Assembly: GCA_039649115.1 (NCBI GenBank)
Contig: JBBWZQ010000087.1
Span: 1-7,539 of the forward strand
DNA from: DATEJJ01 sp039649115
GTDB lineage: Bacteria > Actinomycetota > Actinomycetes > Mycobacteriales > Micromonosporaceae
Length of the DNA: 7,539 nucleotides
Direction: 5' to 3'
Below the pieces are notes generated by a model that did not search any database, was not told the DNA's origin, and worked only from the letters and a program-made list of their open reading frames with translations. Made by a program: the position numbers and the translations under genes. Position 1 is the stretch's first letter, and every line of letters starts with the position of its first letter. This document shows, one piece after another, positions 1 to 5,158 of this stretch.

Positions 1-1
1 G

Positions 2-74
2 CGCGCCCGAAGGGACTCGAACCCCCAACCTTCTGATCCGTAGTCAGATGCTCTATCCGTTGAGCTACGGGCGC
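2..74 (-). tRNA. tRNA-Arg (anticodon ACG)
   Basis: Read on the minus strand, this folds into a full cloverleaf. The 7-bp acceptor stem GCGCCCG/CGGGCGC is closed by positions 74-68 and 9-3. The anticodon stem TCTGA/TCAGA frames the loop CTACGGA, giving anticodon ACG (Arg, CGN codons, normally read after A34 is converted to inosine). The T-arm contains GGTTCGAGTCC-type sequence, and the variable loop is short. Position 2 supplies the discriminator G. Only one further base lies in the window, so whether a CCA end is encoded cannot be seen. It follows tRNA-Ser on the same strand after 34 bp with no obvious terminator between them, so co-transcription is likely. Confidence 0.95.
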
Positions 75-108
75 TGGTGCCTGCCCAGTGTACATACCGG
101 CCAGGACG

Positions 109-198
109 CGGAGGCTCCGGGATTCGAACCCGGGATGGGCGGTTAACCCAAACCGCATTAGCAGTGCGGCGCCATAGACCAGACTAGGCGAAGCCTCC
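109..198 (-). tRNA. tRNA-Ser (anticodon GCT)
   Basis: The minus strand gives a 90-nt class II tRNA. The acceptor stem is GGAGGCT/AGCCTCC, with discriminator G at position 109. The anticodon stem CCGCA/TGCGG encloses the loop CTGCTAA, giving anticodon GCT, which reads the AGC/AGT serine codons. The long variable arm between the anticodon and T stems is the hallmark of tRNA-Ser. The T-arm is CCGGG-TTCGAAT-CCCGG. The bases after the discriminator are CGT, so no CCA tail is encoded and it must be added enzymatically. A promoter-like pair and a leader hairpin lie just upstream (positions 199-257). Confidence 0.95.
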
Positions 199-200
199 CA

Positions 201-219
201 GGCGGTCGTCAAGACCGCC
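201..219 (-). other. Leader hairpin just upstream of tRNA-Ser
   Basis: GGCGGTC and GACCGCC form a perfect 7-bp inverted repeat around a 5-base loop. In the precursor predicted from the upstream promoter, the hairpin would occupy nearly all of the 5' leader and end 2 bases before the mature tRNA end, next to the RNase P cleavage site. There is no T-run, so it is not a typical terminator. A role in precursor processing or stability is inferred. Confidence 0.4.
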
Positions 220-227
220 GCCGGTTG

Positions 228-257
228 AGGATACAGGGAACAGGCGGATACCGGCAA
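228..257 (-). promoter_or_regulatory. Putative sigma-70-type promoter of the tRNA-Ser/tRNA-Arg unit
   Basis: On the minus strand TTGCCG (257-252) and TATCCT (233-228) are separated by 18 bp, a good match to the TTGACA/TANNNT pattern of actinobacterial housekeeping promoters. The expected start, about 7 bases below the -10, is near 221, some 23 bases before the mature tRNA-Ser 5' end. This was assigned by eye. Confidence 0.5.
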
Positions 258-345
258 AGCGACCACCAACTTCGCAACCCCAGGTCACCTGGCCCATCGG
301 GCACCTCACGCGGCCGGCCGTGAAGTGACCATGACCGCGTTTGGC

Positions 346-351
346 TACGCT
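346..351 (+). promoter_or_regulatory. -10 box of a leaderless promoter for the EcsC-like gene
   Basis: TACGCT (TANNNT) lies 8 bases before the ATG at 360. Transcription from it should start on or within a base or two of the ATG. No Shine-Dalgarno sequence lies upstream of this ATG, and no other in-frame ATG/GTG/TTG exists between the preceding in-frame stop (321-323) and 360. A weak -35 candidate, GTGACC (325-330), is 15 bp upstream. Confidence 0.45.
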
Positions 352-359
352 CGTGCCGC

Positions 360-1466
360 ATGGAGGACGAGAGCACGACACGGCGGCGCACCAGCGGGAG
401 CCCGGCGGCGCAGCGGCGCGGCGTTCAGCCACAAACGCCCGCAAAATCCGCTAAGCAGGCACCGGCGGCACTCTTCGTCGAGCCGAAGGTCCCACCGGAG
501 CGGCAGCCGCCCGATGAACCCCCCGAGCGGCCCGCACCGCCCGCCCGACCCAGCGACACGGCGGACCGCCCCCCGGCAAAGGCCCGCACCCCACGGCCAG
601 CCCAGCCAACCGAACCAGCACCGCCCACCGAGGCCCAGCCGGCAAAGGCCCAGCCGGCAAAGGCCCAGGCCGCCAAGGTCCAGGCCGCCAAGGTCCAGGC
701 CGCCAAGGTGCCGGCCGCGCGGAAACCCCCCGCCAAGGCGGCAACACCAGCCAAGGCGACCGATCCCCAGACGAAGGCCATCCCGAAGAAGGCCACCCAG
801 AAGAAGACCACCCAGAAGCAGGCCGCGCCCACGAAAAAGACCGTCGCGACCAGCGCCGTCGCGGTCGAGAAGATCACGAGGGTACCGACGCCGCTGTGGG
901 AACGGATCAAGGCCAATCCACGGTACGCGCCGGAGCTGCTCGCCTGCGCCGCGGTCGACCTGCTCGGCGGGCAGGTCGACGGGTACGCGCGGTGGCTGGC
1001 GGCGACGTATCCGCACGCCACGCCGGACTCGATCGCCCGGTACGCGGCGCAGCGCTACGCGAAGCGGGCTGGATACGCGGTGCTGGTCGCCACGCTGACC
1101 AGGCCGCTGGGCGGCCTGGCCGAGGCAGCGACGCTCACCTGGGCACACGCGCGACTGGTGCTGCTCATCGCGGCGGCGTACGGGCACGATCCGGCGGATC
1201 CGAAGCGGGTGCCGGAGCTACTCGTGCTGCTGGGCATACACCCTGATCTGCCGACGGCGAGAGCGGCGCTGGACGCGGCGGCCAACCCGACGGCACATGC
1301 GCCGCACGGATGGGCCGGGCTGGCCAGGGGACTCGCCGCGCCGGTGAGCGGCCGCCGCCTGCCGGCCCGGTTCTTCCCGGGCGCGGGGGTGCTCCTCGGC
1401 GCGATCGTGAACAGCGCCCGGACGGAGGCGGTGGCCCGCAGGGCGGTAACTCAGTACCGGAACTAA
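360..1466 (+). CDS. Protein with basic Lys/Ala/Pro-rich tail and EcsC-like C-terminal domain
   Basis: This 368-residue protein has two unlike parts. Residues 1 to about 168 are low-complexity, basic and proline/alanine-rich, resembling the lysine-rich tails of actinobacterial histone-like proteins. Residues 92-118 contain five 5-residue repeats of the type AQPAK/QAAKV. Residues of about 175-295 are helical and mildly hydrophobic. They include RYAAQRYAKRAGY, then PLGGLAEAATLTWAHARL, IAAAYGHDP and ELLVLLGI, a pattern resembling the EcsC family (a helical domain of poorly defined function, named after a gene of the Bacillus ecs locus). A last hydrophobic segment, with GAGVLLGAIVNSARTEAVARR (broken here at GAGVLLGAIV / NSARTEAVARR), covers about 341-361. 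No signal peptide is seen. Whether the tail binds DNA, RNA or an acidic surface is unknown. The start is the only in-frame option and appears leaderless. Its stop codon directly abuts the stop of the opposing gene. The EcsC assignment is tentative; the coding call is firm because third positions are strongly G/C. Confidence 0.8.
   Translation: MEDESTTRRRTSGSPAAQRRGVQPQTPAKSAKQAPAALFVEPKVPPERQPPDEPPERPAPPARPSDTADRPPAKARTPRPAQPTEPAPPTEAQPAKAQPAKAQAAKVQAAKVQAAKVPAARKPPAKAATPAKATDPQTKAIPKKATQKKTTQKQAAPTKKTVATSAVAVEKITRVPTPLWERIKANPRYAPELLACAAVDLLGGQVDGYARWLAATYPHATPDSIARYAAQRYAKRAGYAVLVATLTRPLGGLAEAATLTWAHARLVLLIAAAYGHDPADPKRVPELLVLLGIHPDLPTARAALDAAANPTAHAPHGWAGLARGLAAPVSGRRLPARFFPGAGVLLGAIVNSARTEAVARRAVTQYRN
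631..705 (+). repeat. Tandem 15-bp repeat, five copies, in the basic tail
   Basis: Five consecutive 15-bp units begin at 631, 646, 661, 676 and 691. The first two are identical (AGGCCCAGCCGGCAA). The third is intermediate, and the fourth and fifth are identical (AGGTCCAGGCCGCCA). A decayed sixth unit follows at 706. The length is a multiple of three, so copy-number change would lengthen or shorten the lysine-rich tail by 5 residues without breaking the frame. Confidence 0.9.
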
Positions 1467-2210
1467 CTACACGAACGAGACGTGCCCGTGCAGGAGGGCA
1501 TAGCCAACGAACGACACGGTATCGATGATCGCGTGCGCGATGATCAGCGGTGCGAGCCGCCGGAACCGGAGGTAGAACAGGCCGAAGATCACGCCCATCA
1601 CGGCGTTGGCGAGGAATCCACCGAAGCCCTGGTAGAGGTGGTACGAGCCGCGCAGCAGCGCGCTGCACACCACGGCGGCCCACGCGTCCCAGCCCAACTG
1701 GCGCAGCCGGGTGACCAGGTACCCGACGACCACGACCTCTTCGAGCACGGCGTTCTGCACGGCGGACAGCACGAGCACGGGCACCGCCCACCAGATGTGC
1801 GGCAGCGCCTCGGGTACCACGGTCGCGTTGATGCCCACCGCCCGGGCCAGGAAGTACAGGCCCAGACCGGGGACGCCGATCAGGGCGGCGAGCGCGGCGC
1901 CGGTACCGGCGTCGAAGGCCCGGCGCGGCGGGTTGAACCCGAGCGAGGTCTGGTCCCGGCGCAGCAGGTGCAGCGCGAGCAGCGCCGGTACCAGTGCCGT
2001 GACGATCCCGAGCAGCTGGTACGCGAGATCCAGCCAGGGCCGGCCGGGCGCCTGCGAAGGGTTGAGCGTGGCCTGCTGCTGAGACAGGGCCTGCTGCGCG
2101 GTCAGCCGGCCGATGATGTTCACGATCGCGTAGAGGGCACTGGCGCCCAGCGAGACGCCGAGCACGAGGAGCACCTCGTCACGCAGGGTCCGGCGGGGTA
2201 GCACCTCCAC
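1467..2210 (-). CDS. CPBP-family intramembrane metalloprotease-like protein
   Basis: From GTG 2210 this is a 247-residue polytopic membrane protein, with hydrophobic segments at about 13-33, 62-82, 103-124, 139-165, 176-188, 198-215 and 220-240. It carries the three CPBP (CAAX protease / Abi-like) motifs: a paired glutamate in LEEVVVVGYL (E157, E158), a histidine in LLRGSYHLYQ (H191), and AHAIID (H226, D230). These should form the membrane-buried metal site. The arginine of the usual EExxxR motif is replaced by valine. The substrate is unknown; bacterial family members are linked to prenyl-protein-type processing, bacteriocin immunity and regulated proteolysis. The frame is open to an ATG at 2369, but the extra 53 residues are polar, unlike the rest, and would run through the palindrome-rich intergenic region. 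GTG 2210 has a -10 box 7 bases upstream and no Shine-Dalgarno sequence. The stop codon abuts the opposing gene. Confidence 0.85.
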   Translation of the reverse strand: MEVLPRRTLRDEVLLVLGVSLGASALYAIVNIIGRLTAQQALSQQQATLNPSQAPGRPWLDLAYQLLGIVTALVPALLALHLLRRDQTSLGFNPPRRAFDAGTGAALAALIGVPGLGLYFLARAVGINATVVPEALPHIWWAVPVLVLSAVQNAVLEEVVVVGYLVTRLRQLGWDAWAAVVCSALLRGSYHLYQGFGGFLANAVMGVIFGLFYLRFRRLAPLIIAHAIIDTVSFVGYALLHGHVSFV

Positions 2211-2217
2211 GCGGGCA

Positions 2218-2223
2218 AGAGTA
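2218..2223 (-). promoter_or_regulatory. -10 box of a leaderless promoter for the CPBP gene
   Basis: On the minus strand TACTCT (2223-2218) is followed by 7 bases and then GTG (2210-2208). This is the spacing expected if transcription starts at the GTG. No Shine-Dalgarno sequence precedes the GTG and no clear -35 is visible. A second GTG two codons downstream (2204) is an alternative. Confidence 0.45.
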
Positions 2224-2268
2224 GCGACCTGCCCAACCTGCCCATAGTCCGCCGACCCGACAGTGGGT

Positions 2269-2314
2269 GTCGCACAGTGTGTGCGACGTGCATGCACAGT
2301 CTGTCGACAGTCTG
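2269..2314. promoter_or_regulatory. Cluster of three palindromes plus a direct repeat (candidate operators)
   Basis: Three perfect inverted repeats stand side by side in the divergent intergenic region. The first is GTCGCACA/TGTGCGAC with a 3-base centre (2269-2287). The second is GTGCATGCAC (2288-2297) and the third is CTGTCGACAG (2301-2310). The last overlaps an 8-bp direct repeat, ACAGTCTG, at 2296-2303 and 2307-2314. Such packing is typical of binding sites for dimeric regulators and lies between the CPBP gene and the flavohemoglobin-like gene. I do not recognise a specific regulator; none of these resembles the NsrR consensus as I know it. Confidence 0.5.
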
Positions 2315-2326
2315 GTGATCGCGTAC

Positions 2327-2341
2327 TCGGGGCATCCCCGA
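2327..2341 (+). promoter_or_regulatory. Short GC-rich hairpin upstream of the flavohemoglobin-like gene
   Basis: TCGGGG and CCCCGA form a perfect 6-bp stem with a 3-base CAT loop, 45 bases before the ATG at 2386. No T-run follows. It could be part of the mRNA leader or a DNA operator half; its role is unknown. Confidence 0.3.
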
Positions 2342-2372
2342 CCCCTTTGGACGCTTCAGGGTTCTCCATGAC

Positions 2373-2379
2373 AAAAGGG
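2373..2379 (+). promoter_or_regulatory. Ribosome binding site that decides the flavohemoglobin start
   Basis: AAAAGGG lies 6 bases before ATG 2386. The earlier in-frame ATG at 2368 has only CAGGG 6 bases upstream and would add MTKGRS ahead of the residues where globin domains of this type normally begin. A CCCTTT at 2343-2348 could pair with AAAGGG 2374-2379 and mask the site. Confidence 0.45.
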
Positions 2380-2385
2380 CGATCT

Positions 2386-3495
2386 ATGGGTAATCTGTCG
2401 CGGTTGTTGAAGGAGAGCTGGACTCTGGTCGAGGAGCAGCAGGACCGGGTCGCCGGCTACTTCTACGCCAGGATCTTCCTGGCGTACCCACAGCTGCGCG
2501 ACCTGTTCCCGGTGCAGATGGACGTCCAGCGGGCCCGGCTGCTCGGCGCGATCATCACCGCGATCCAGAACCTGGACGACCCGGAGCGCTTCGAGGACTA
2601 CCTGCGCGCGCTCGGCCGCGACCACCGCAAGTTCCACGTCAGTCCGGAGCAGTATGACGCGGTCGGCGCGGCGCTGCTGGAGTCGCTGCGGGCCTTCGCC
2701 GGCGAGCGCTGGTCCCTCGAATACGACCAGGCCTGGAGCGACGCCTACGGGGTGATGGCCCAGAAGATGATCGCCGGTGCCGCCGGCGACACCAACCCGC
2801 CCTTCTGGCACGCGGAGGTGCTCACGCACGAGCGCCGGGCGCGCGACATCGCGGTGTTCAGCTGCCGGCCGATGGATCCCCTGGACTACCTGGCGGGCCA
2901 GTACGTGAGCATGGAGTGCAAGTACCAGCCCCGGCTCTGGCGGGTGTACTCGATGGCGAACGCGCCCCGTGCGGACGGGGTGCTGACGTTCCACATCCGG
3001 GCCATCGGCGCGGGCTGGGTGTCCAGCGCGCTGGTCCGCCGGGTGCGGCCCGGTGACATGATCCGGCTCGCGTCGCCGATGGGCTCGATGACGCTGGACC
3101 GCAAGTCGGCACGGGACATCGTGTGTGTGGCCGGCGGCACCGGGCTCGCCCCGATCAAGGCGCTGATCGAGGAGCTGACCAGGTACAACCGGACCCGGTG
3201 GGTGCACCTGTTCTTCGGCGCCCGCAATCGCGATGACCTCTACGACCTGGCCGAGCTGAACCGGATGGCCGCCCGGTACCCGTGGCTGTCGGTGGTTCCG
3301 GCGGTCAGCGAGGACCCGTCGTTCCCGGGCGAGCAGGGCAAGATCGCGGACGTGGTCGCCCGGTACGGCCCGTGGGCGGAGCACGAGTTCTTCGTCTGCG
3401 GCGCGCCCGGCATGGTCAAGGCGACGCTGCGCCGCCTGGCCGAGCTGCAGGTGCCGTCGGTGCGCATCAAGTACGACGCGTTCGGCGACGGGTGA
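2386..3495 (+). CDS. Flavohemoglobin-like protein (globin + FAD/NAD(P)H reductase)
   Basis: This 369-residue soluble protein has an N-terminal globin (about 1-130), an FAD-binding barrel (about 140-235) and an NAD(P)H-binding domain (about 240-369). In the globin, aligning by eye to E. coli Hmp, Y27 (FYARIF) is the B10 tyrosine, F41 (LRDLF) the CD1 phenylalanine, Q48 the E7 glutamine and H80 (GRDHRKF) the proximal haem ligand. RVYS (186-189) is the flavin-binding RxYS motif, GGTGLAP (250-256) the pyridine-nucleotide loop, and FVCGAPGMVK (336-345) the C-terminal motif. The family turns nitric oxide and O2 into nitrate using NAD(P)H. The reductase half reads more like phenol hydroxylase or dioxygenase reductases than classical Hmp, and the protein is shorter than the 396 residues of Hmp. 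It could therefore belong to a divergent (type II-like) actinobacterial group with another substrate. The start at 2386 is chosen on globin alignment and AAAAGGG. Confidence 0.9.
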   Translation: MGNLSRLLKESWTLVEEQQDRVAGYFYARIFLAYPQLRDLFPVQMDVQRARLLGAIITAIQNLDDPERFEDYLRALGRDHRKFHVSPEQYDAVGAALLESLRAFAGERWSLEYDQAWSDAYGVMAQKMIAGAAGDTNPPFWHAEVLTHERRARDIAVFSCRPMDPLDYLAGQYVSMECKYQPRLWRVYSMANAPRADGVLTFHIRAIGAGWVSSALVRRVRPGDMIRLASPMGSMTLDRKSARDIVCVAGGTGLAPIKALIEELTRYNRTRWVHLFFGARNRDDLYDLAELNRMAARYPWLSVVPAVSEDPSFPGEQGKIADVVARYGPWAEHEFFVCGAPGMVKATLRRLAELQVPSVRIKYDAFGDG

Positions 3496-3496
3496 C

Positions 3497-5020
3497 TCAG
3501 TAGCGCCAGGGGTCGCCGATCCCGAGGTACTCCTCCACCGGCACCAGCACCGCACCGGGCGCCATGCGGTCCACGTACAGCCTGCCCTCGAGGTGGTCGA
3601 TCTCGTGCCCGACGAGCCTGGCCAGCCCCTGCTCGAACACCGTGATCAGCCGGGTACCGGTGGCCGTCGAGTGCTCCACCTCAAGCCGCAGCGGCCGGCG
3701 CACCAGGCCACGGACGTCGAAGAAGGACAGGCAGCCCTCGTACTGCTCGTCGGTCTCCGCGGACGCGGCCACCACCCGGGGATTGAGCAGCACGATCGGC
3801 TCGGCGCCCTCCTCGGGCGGCTGGACCACCGCGACCGACCAGGACAGGCCCAGCTGTGACGCGGCCAGGCCGACGCCCTTGCCGAAGGTGTGCAGGTCAC
3901 CGACCCGGTCCAGCGCGGTGAGCAGCCGCGAGACGGTGTCCCTGGCGACGGGCTCCTCGTCCGGAAGCTCCACCGGCCGGGTGGGCTGGCGGAGCAGGTC
4001 GGCGCCGCGCTGGATGATGCCCAACGACGCCATCCATTCGCTGGCCCGGCGATAGAGGTGCAGGTCCGCGCCGGGCTGCGGGCCGGCGCCGCGGAAACGC
4101 CATTCCAGGCGGTACCGGGTGTAGAGCGGCGGGCTGTCGGTGGACCACTCGAAGCTGACCCGGTCGCCGTCGATGCTCTGCGTCAGCGGGGTCCGCAGCG
4201 GCACCGACTCGGCGGTCAGCGAGGTCTGCACGCCCCAGACGGTCGGCTGGAGCGACGCCGGAAACTCCAGCCGCACCGACAGTCGCCGGGTGGGCATCCG
4301 CACCGAACGCTGGAACCACTGCCCCCACTTGTCGTTGCCCAGGTGGTACGAGTACTCGATCGTGGTGCGCCGCCCCGGGTACAGCGGGAACCTGGTCTGG
4401 TCGTTCTCGAAGAGCAGCCAGATCTCCTTGAACGAGTCGCGGTCGTGCAGCGGGTGCCAGTTCATCGGCTCGCCCGGGTCCTCGCCGCAGACCGCGCTGA
4501 GCTTCAGCTCGTCCCAGGTCAGCGGGTGCTCCCGGTAGTACCGGTTGGAGCGCGTCGCGTCGCTCGGGTACCGGTCGACAGACACCCGCGCGGGGTACCG
4601 GGTGACCGGCTCCGGCCCGGCGTTGTACAGCCAGCGCCGGACGCTGCACCGGTACACACCCTCCTCATAGGACAGTCGAGCGACCTCCTGCTCCACCACG
4701 AGTCCGGTGCCGCGCGGGCTCCAGTGCTCGGCGGTGACCGCCTCCCGTCCCGGGGCGGGCGGCATGCGGGGCAGCCGGCGCAGCTCGTCGTAATCGTGGA
4801 AGCGCGCCCAGATCGCGCCGCCGGCGTCGAGCACCGCCTCGGCCCGCTTGGCGAAATCCTCCGTCGGCCGGTGCCGGCGCCCCTCCACGTGGCTCACGTA
4901 GGACGGGTCGAAGCCCATCTCGGCGGCCAGCTGCTTCTTGGAGAGGCCACGCTCGGCGCGCCACTGGGCGAGTTCGCTCGCGAACGCGTCAGCCGCCTTG
5001 TCGAGCGGCGAGTTGCTCAT
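3497..5020 (-). CDS. XRE helix-turn-helix / unknown middle domain / peptide deformylase fusion
   Basis: This 507-residue protein joins three parts. Residues of about 14-75 are an XRE-type helix-turn-helix (RGLSKKQLAAEMGFDPSYVS, then the LDAGGAI segment common in streptomycete XRE regulators). Residues of about 105-312 form a domain I do not recognise, rich in aromatic residues and beta-strand-like stretches. Residues of about 333-507 are a peptide deformylase with motif 1 GVGLAASQ (382-389, Q389), motif 2 EGCLS (428-432, C430) and motif 3 HEIDH (472-476). By homology C430, H472 and H476 hold the metal and E473 is the catalytic acid. Deformylases remove the formyl group from initiator methionine, and nothing needed for catalysis is missing. 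No signal peptide or membrane segment is seen, so it should be cytoplasmic. ATG 5020 has AAGAGG 7 bases upstream. Its stop is 1 bp from the flavohemoglobin-like gene's stop. DNA-guided or self-regulated deformylation, or a resistant spare deformylase, are inferences only. Confidence 0.9.
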   Translation of the reverse strand: MSNSPLDKAADAFASELAQWRAERGLSKKQLAAEMGFDPSYVSHVEGRRHRPTEDFAKRAEAVLDAGGAIWARFHDYDELRRLPRMPPAPGREAVTAEHWSPRGTGLVVEQEVARLSYEEGVYRCSVRRWLYNAGPEPVTRYPARVSVDRYPSDATRSNRYYREHPLTWDELKLSAVCGEDPGEPMNWHPLHDRDSFKEIWLLFENDQTRFPLYPGRRTTIEYSYHLGNDKWGQWFQRSVRMPTRRLSVRLEFPASLQPTVWGVQTSLTAESVPLRTPLTQSIDGDRVSFEWSTDSPPLYTRYRLEWRFRGAGPQPGADLHLYRRASEWMASLGIIQRGADLLRQPTRPVELPDEEPVARDTVSRLLTALDRVGDLHTFGKGVGLAASQLGLSWSVAVVQPPEEGAEPIVLLNPRVVAASAETDEQYEGCLSFFDVRGLVRRPLRLEVEHSTATGTRLITVFEQGLARLVGHEIDHLEGRLYVDRMAPGAVLVPVEEYLGIGDPWRY

Positions 5021-5027
5021 TCAATCG

Positions 5028-5033
5028 CCTCTT
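5028..5033 (-). promoter_or_regulatory. Shine-Dalgarno site of the HTH-deformylase gene
   Basis: AAGAGG on the minus strand is 7 bases from ATG 5020. It marks this gene as having a normal led mRNA, in contrast to three neighbours that look leaderless. Confidence 0.6.
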
Positions 5034-5106
5034 GCAACGGGATTCCAGTCTCGGTCGGCAATCCTCCATTCGGCCATTTCTGGCGGATTCCTGACAGAAG
5101 ACTTGA

Positions 5107-5124
5107 CGTGACATTGAAATCACG
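5107..5124. promoter_or_regulatory. Dyad CGTGA-N8-TCACG, candidate operator of the HTH-deformylase gene
   Basis: CGTGA (5107-5111) and TCACG (5120-5124) are perfect inverted arms 8 bases apart, in the AT-richer gap upstream of the HTH-deformylase gene. A smaller inverted repeat, CACG-AAG-CGTG (5121-5131), overlaps it. A nearby TAATGT (minus strand, 5140-5135) fits TANNNT and could be a -10 box, although no good -35 is visible. If so, the dyad would sit just after the transcription start, where an autorepressor usually binds. The regulator is not proven. Confidence 0.35.
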
Positions 5125-5158
5125 AAGCGTGGTCACATTATCCGAGGCGCGCTCCGGT

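Noticed and set aside
1..198. Integration site or genomic island at the tRNA pair
   Set aside because: No integrase, no repeat of a tRNA 3' end and no shift in gene character is visible in the window.
345..1187. Minus-strand frame opposite the EcsC-like gene, with Gly/Leu repeats
   Set aside because: The repeats are the antisense image of the 15-bp tandem repeat. Composition and third-position bias favour the plus-strand frame.
2211..2369. N-terminal extension of the CPBP protein to ATG 2369
   Set aside because: The extra residues are polar, would translate the palindrome cluster and would overlap the start region of the flavohemoglobin-like gene. GTG 2210 has a well-placed -10 box.
2263..2385. 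N-terminal extension of the flavohemoglobin-like protein upstream of 2386
   Set aside because: Globin domains of this type begin a few residues before the first helix, as from ATG 2386. The extension again runs through the palindromes. ATG 2368 remains possible but is less likely.
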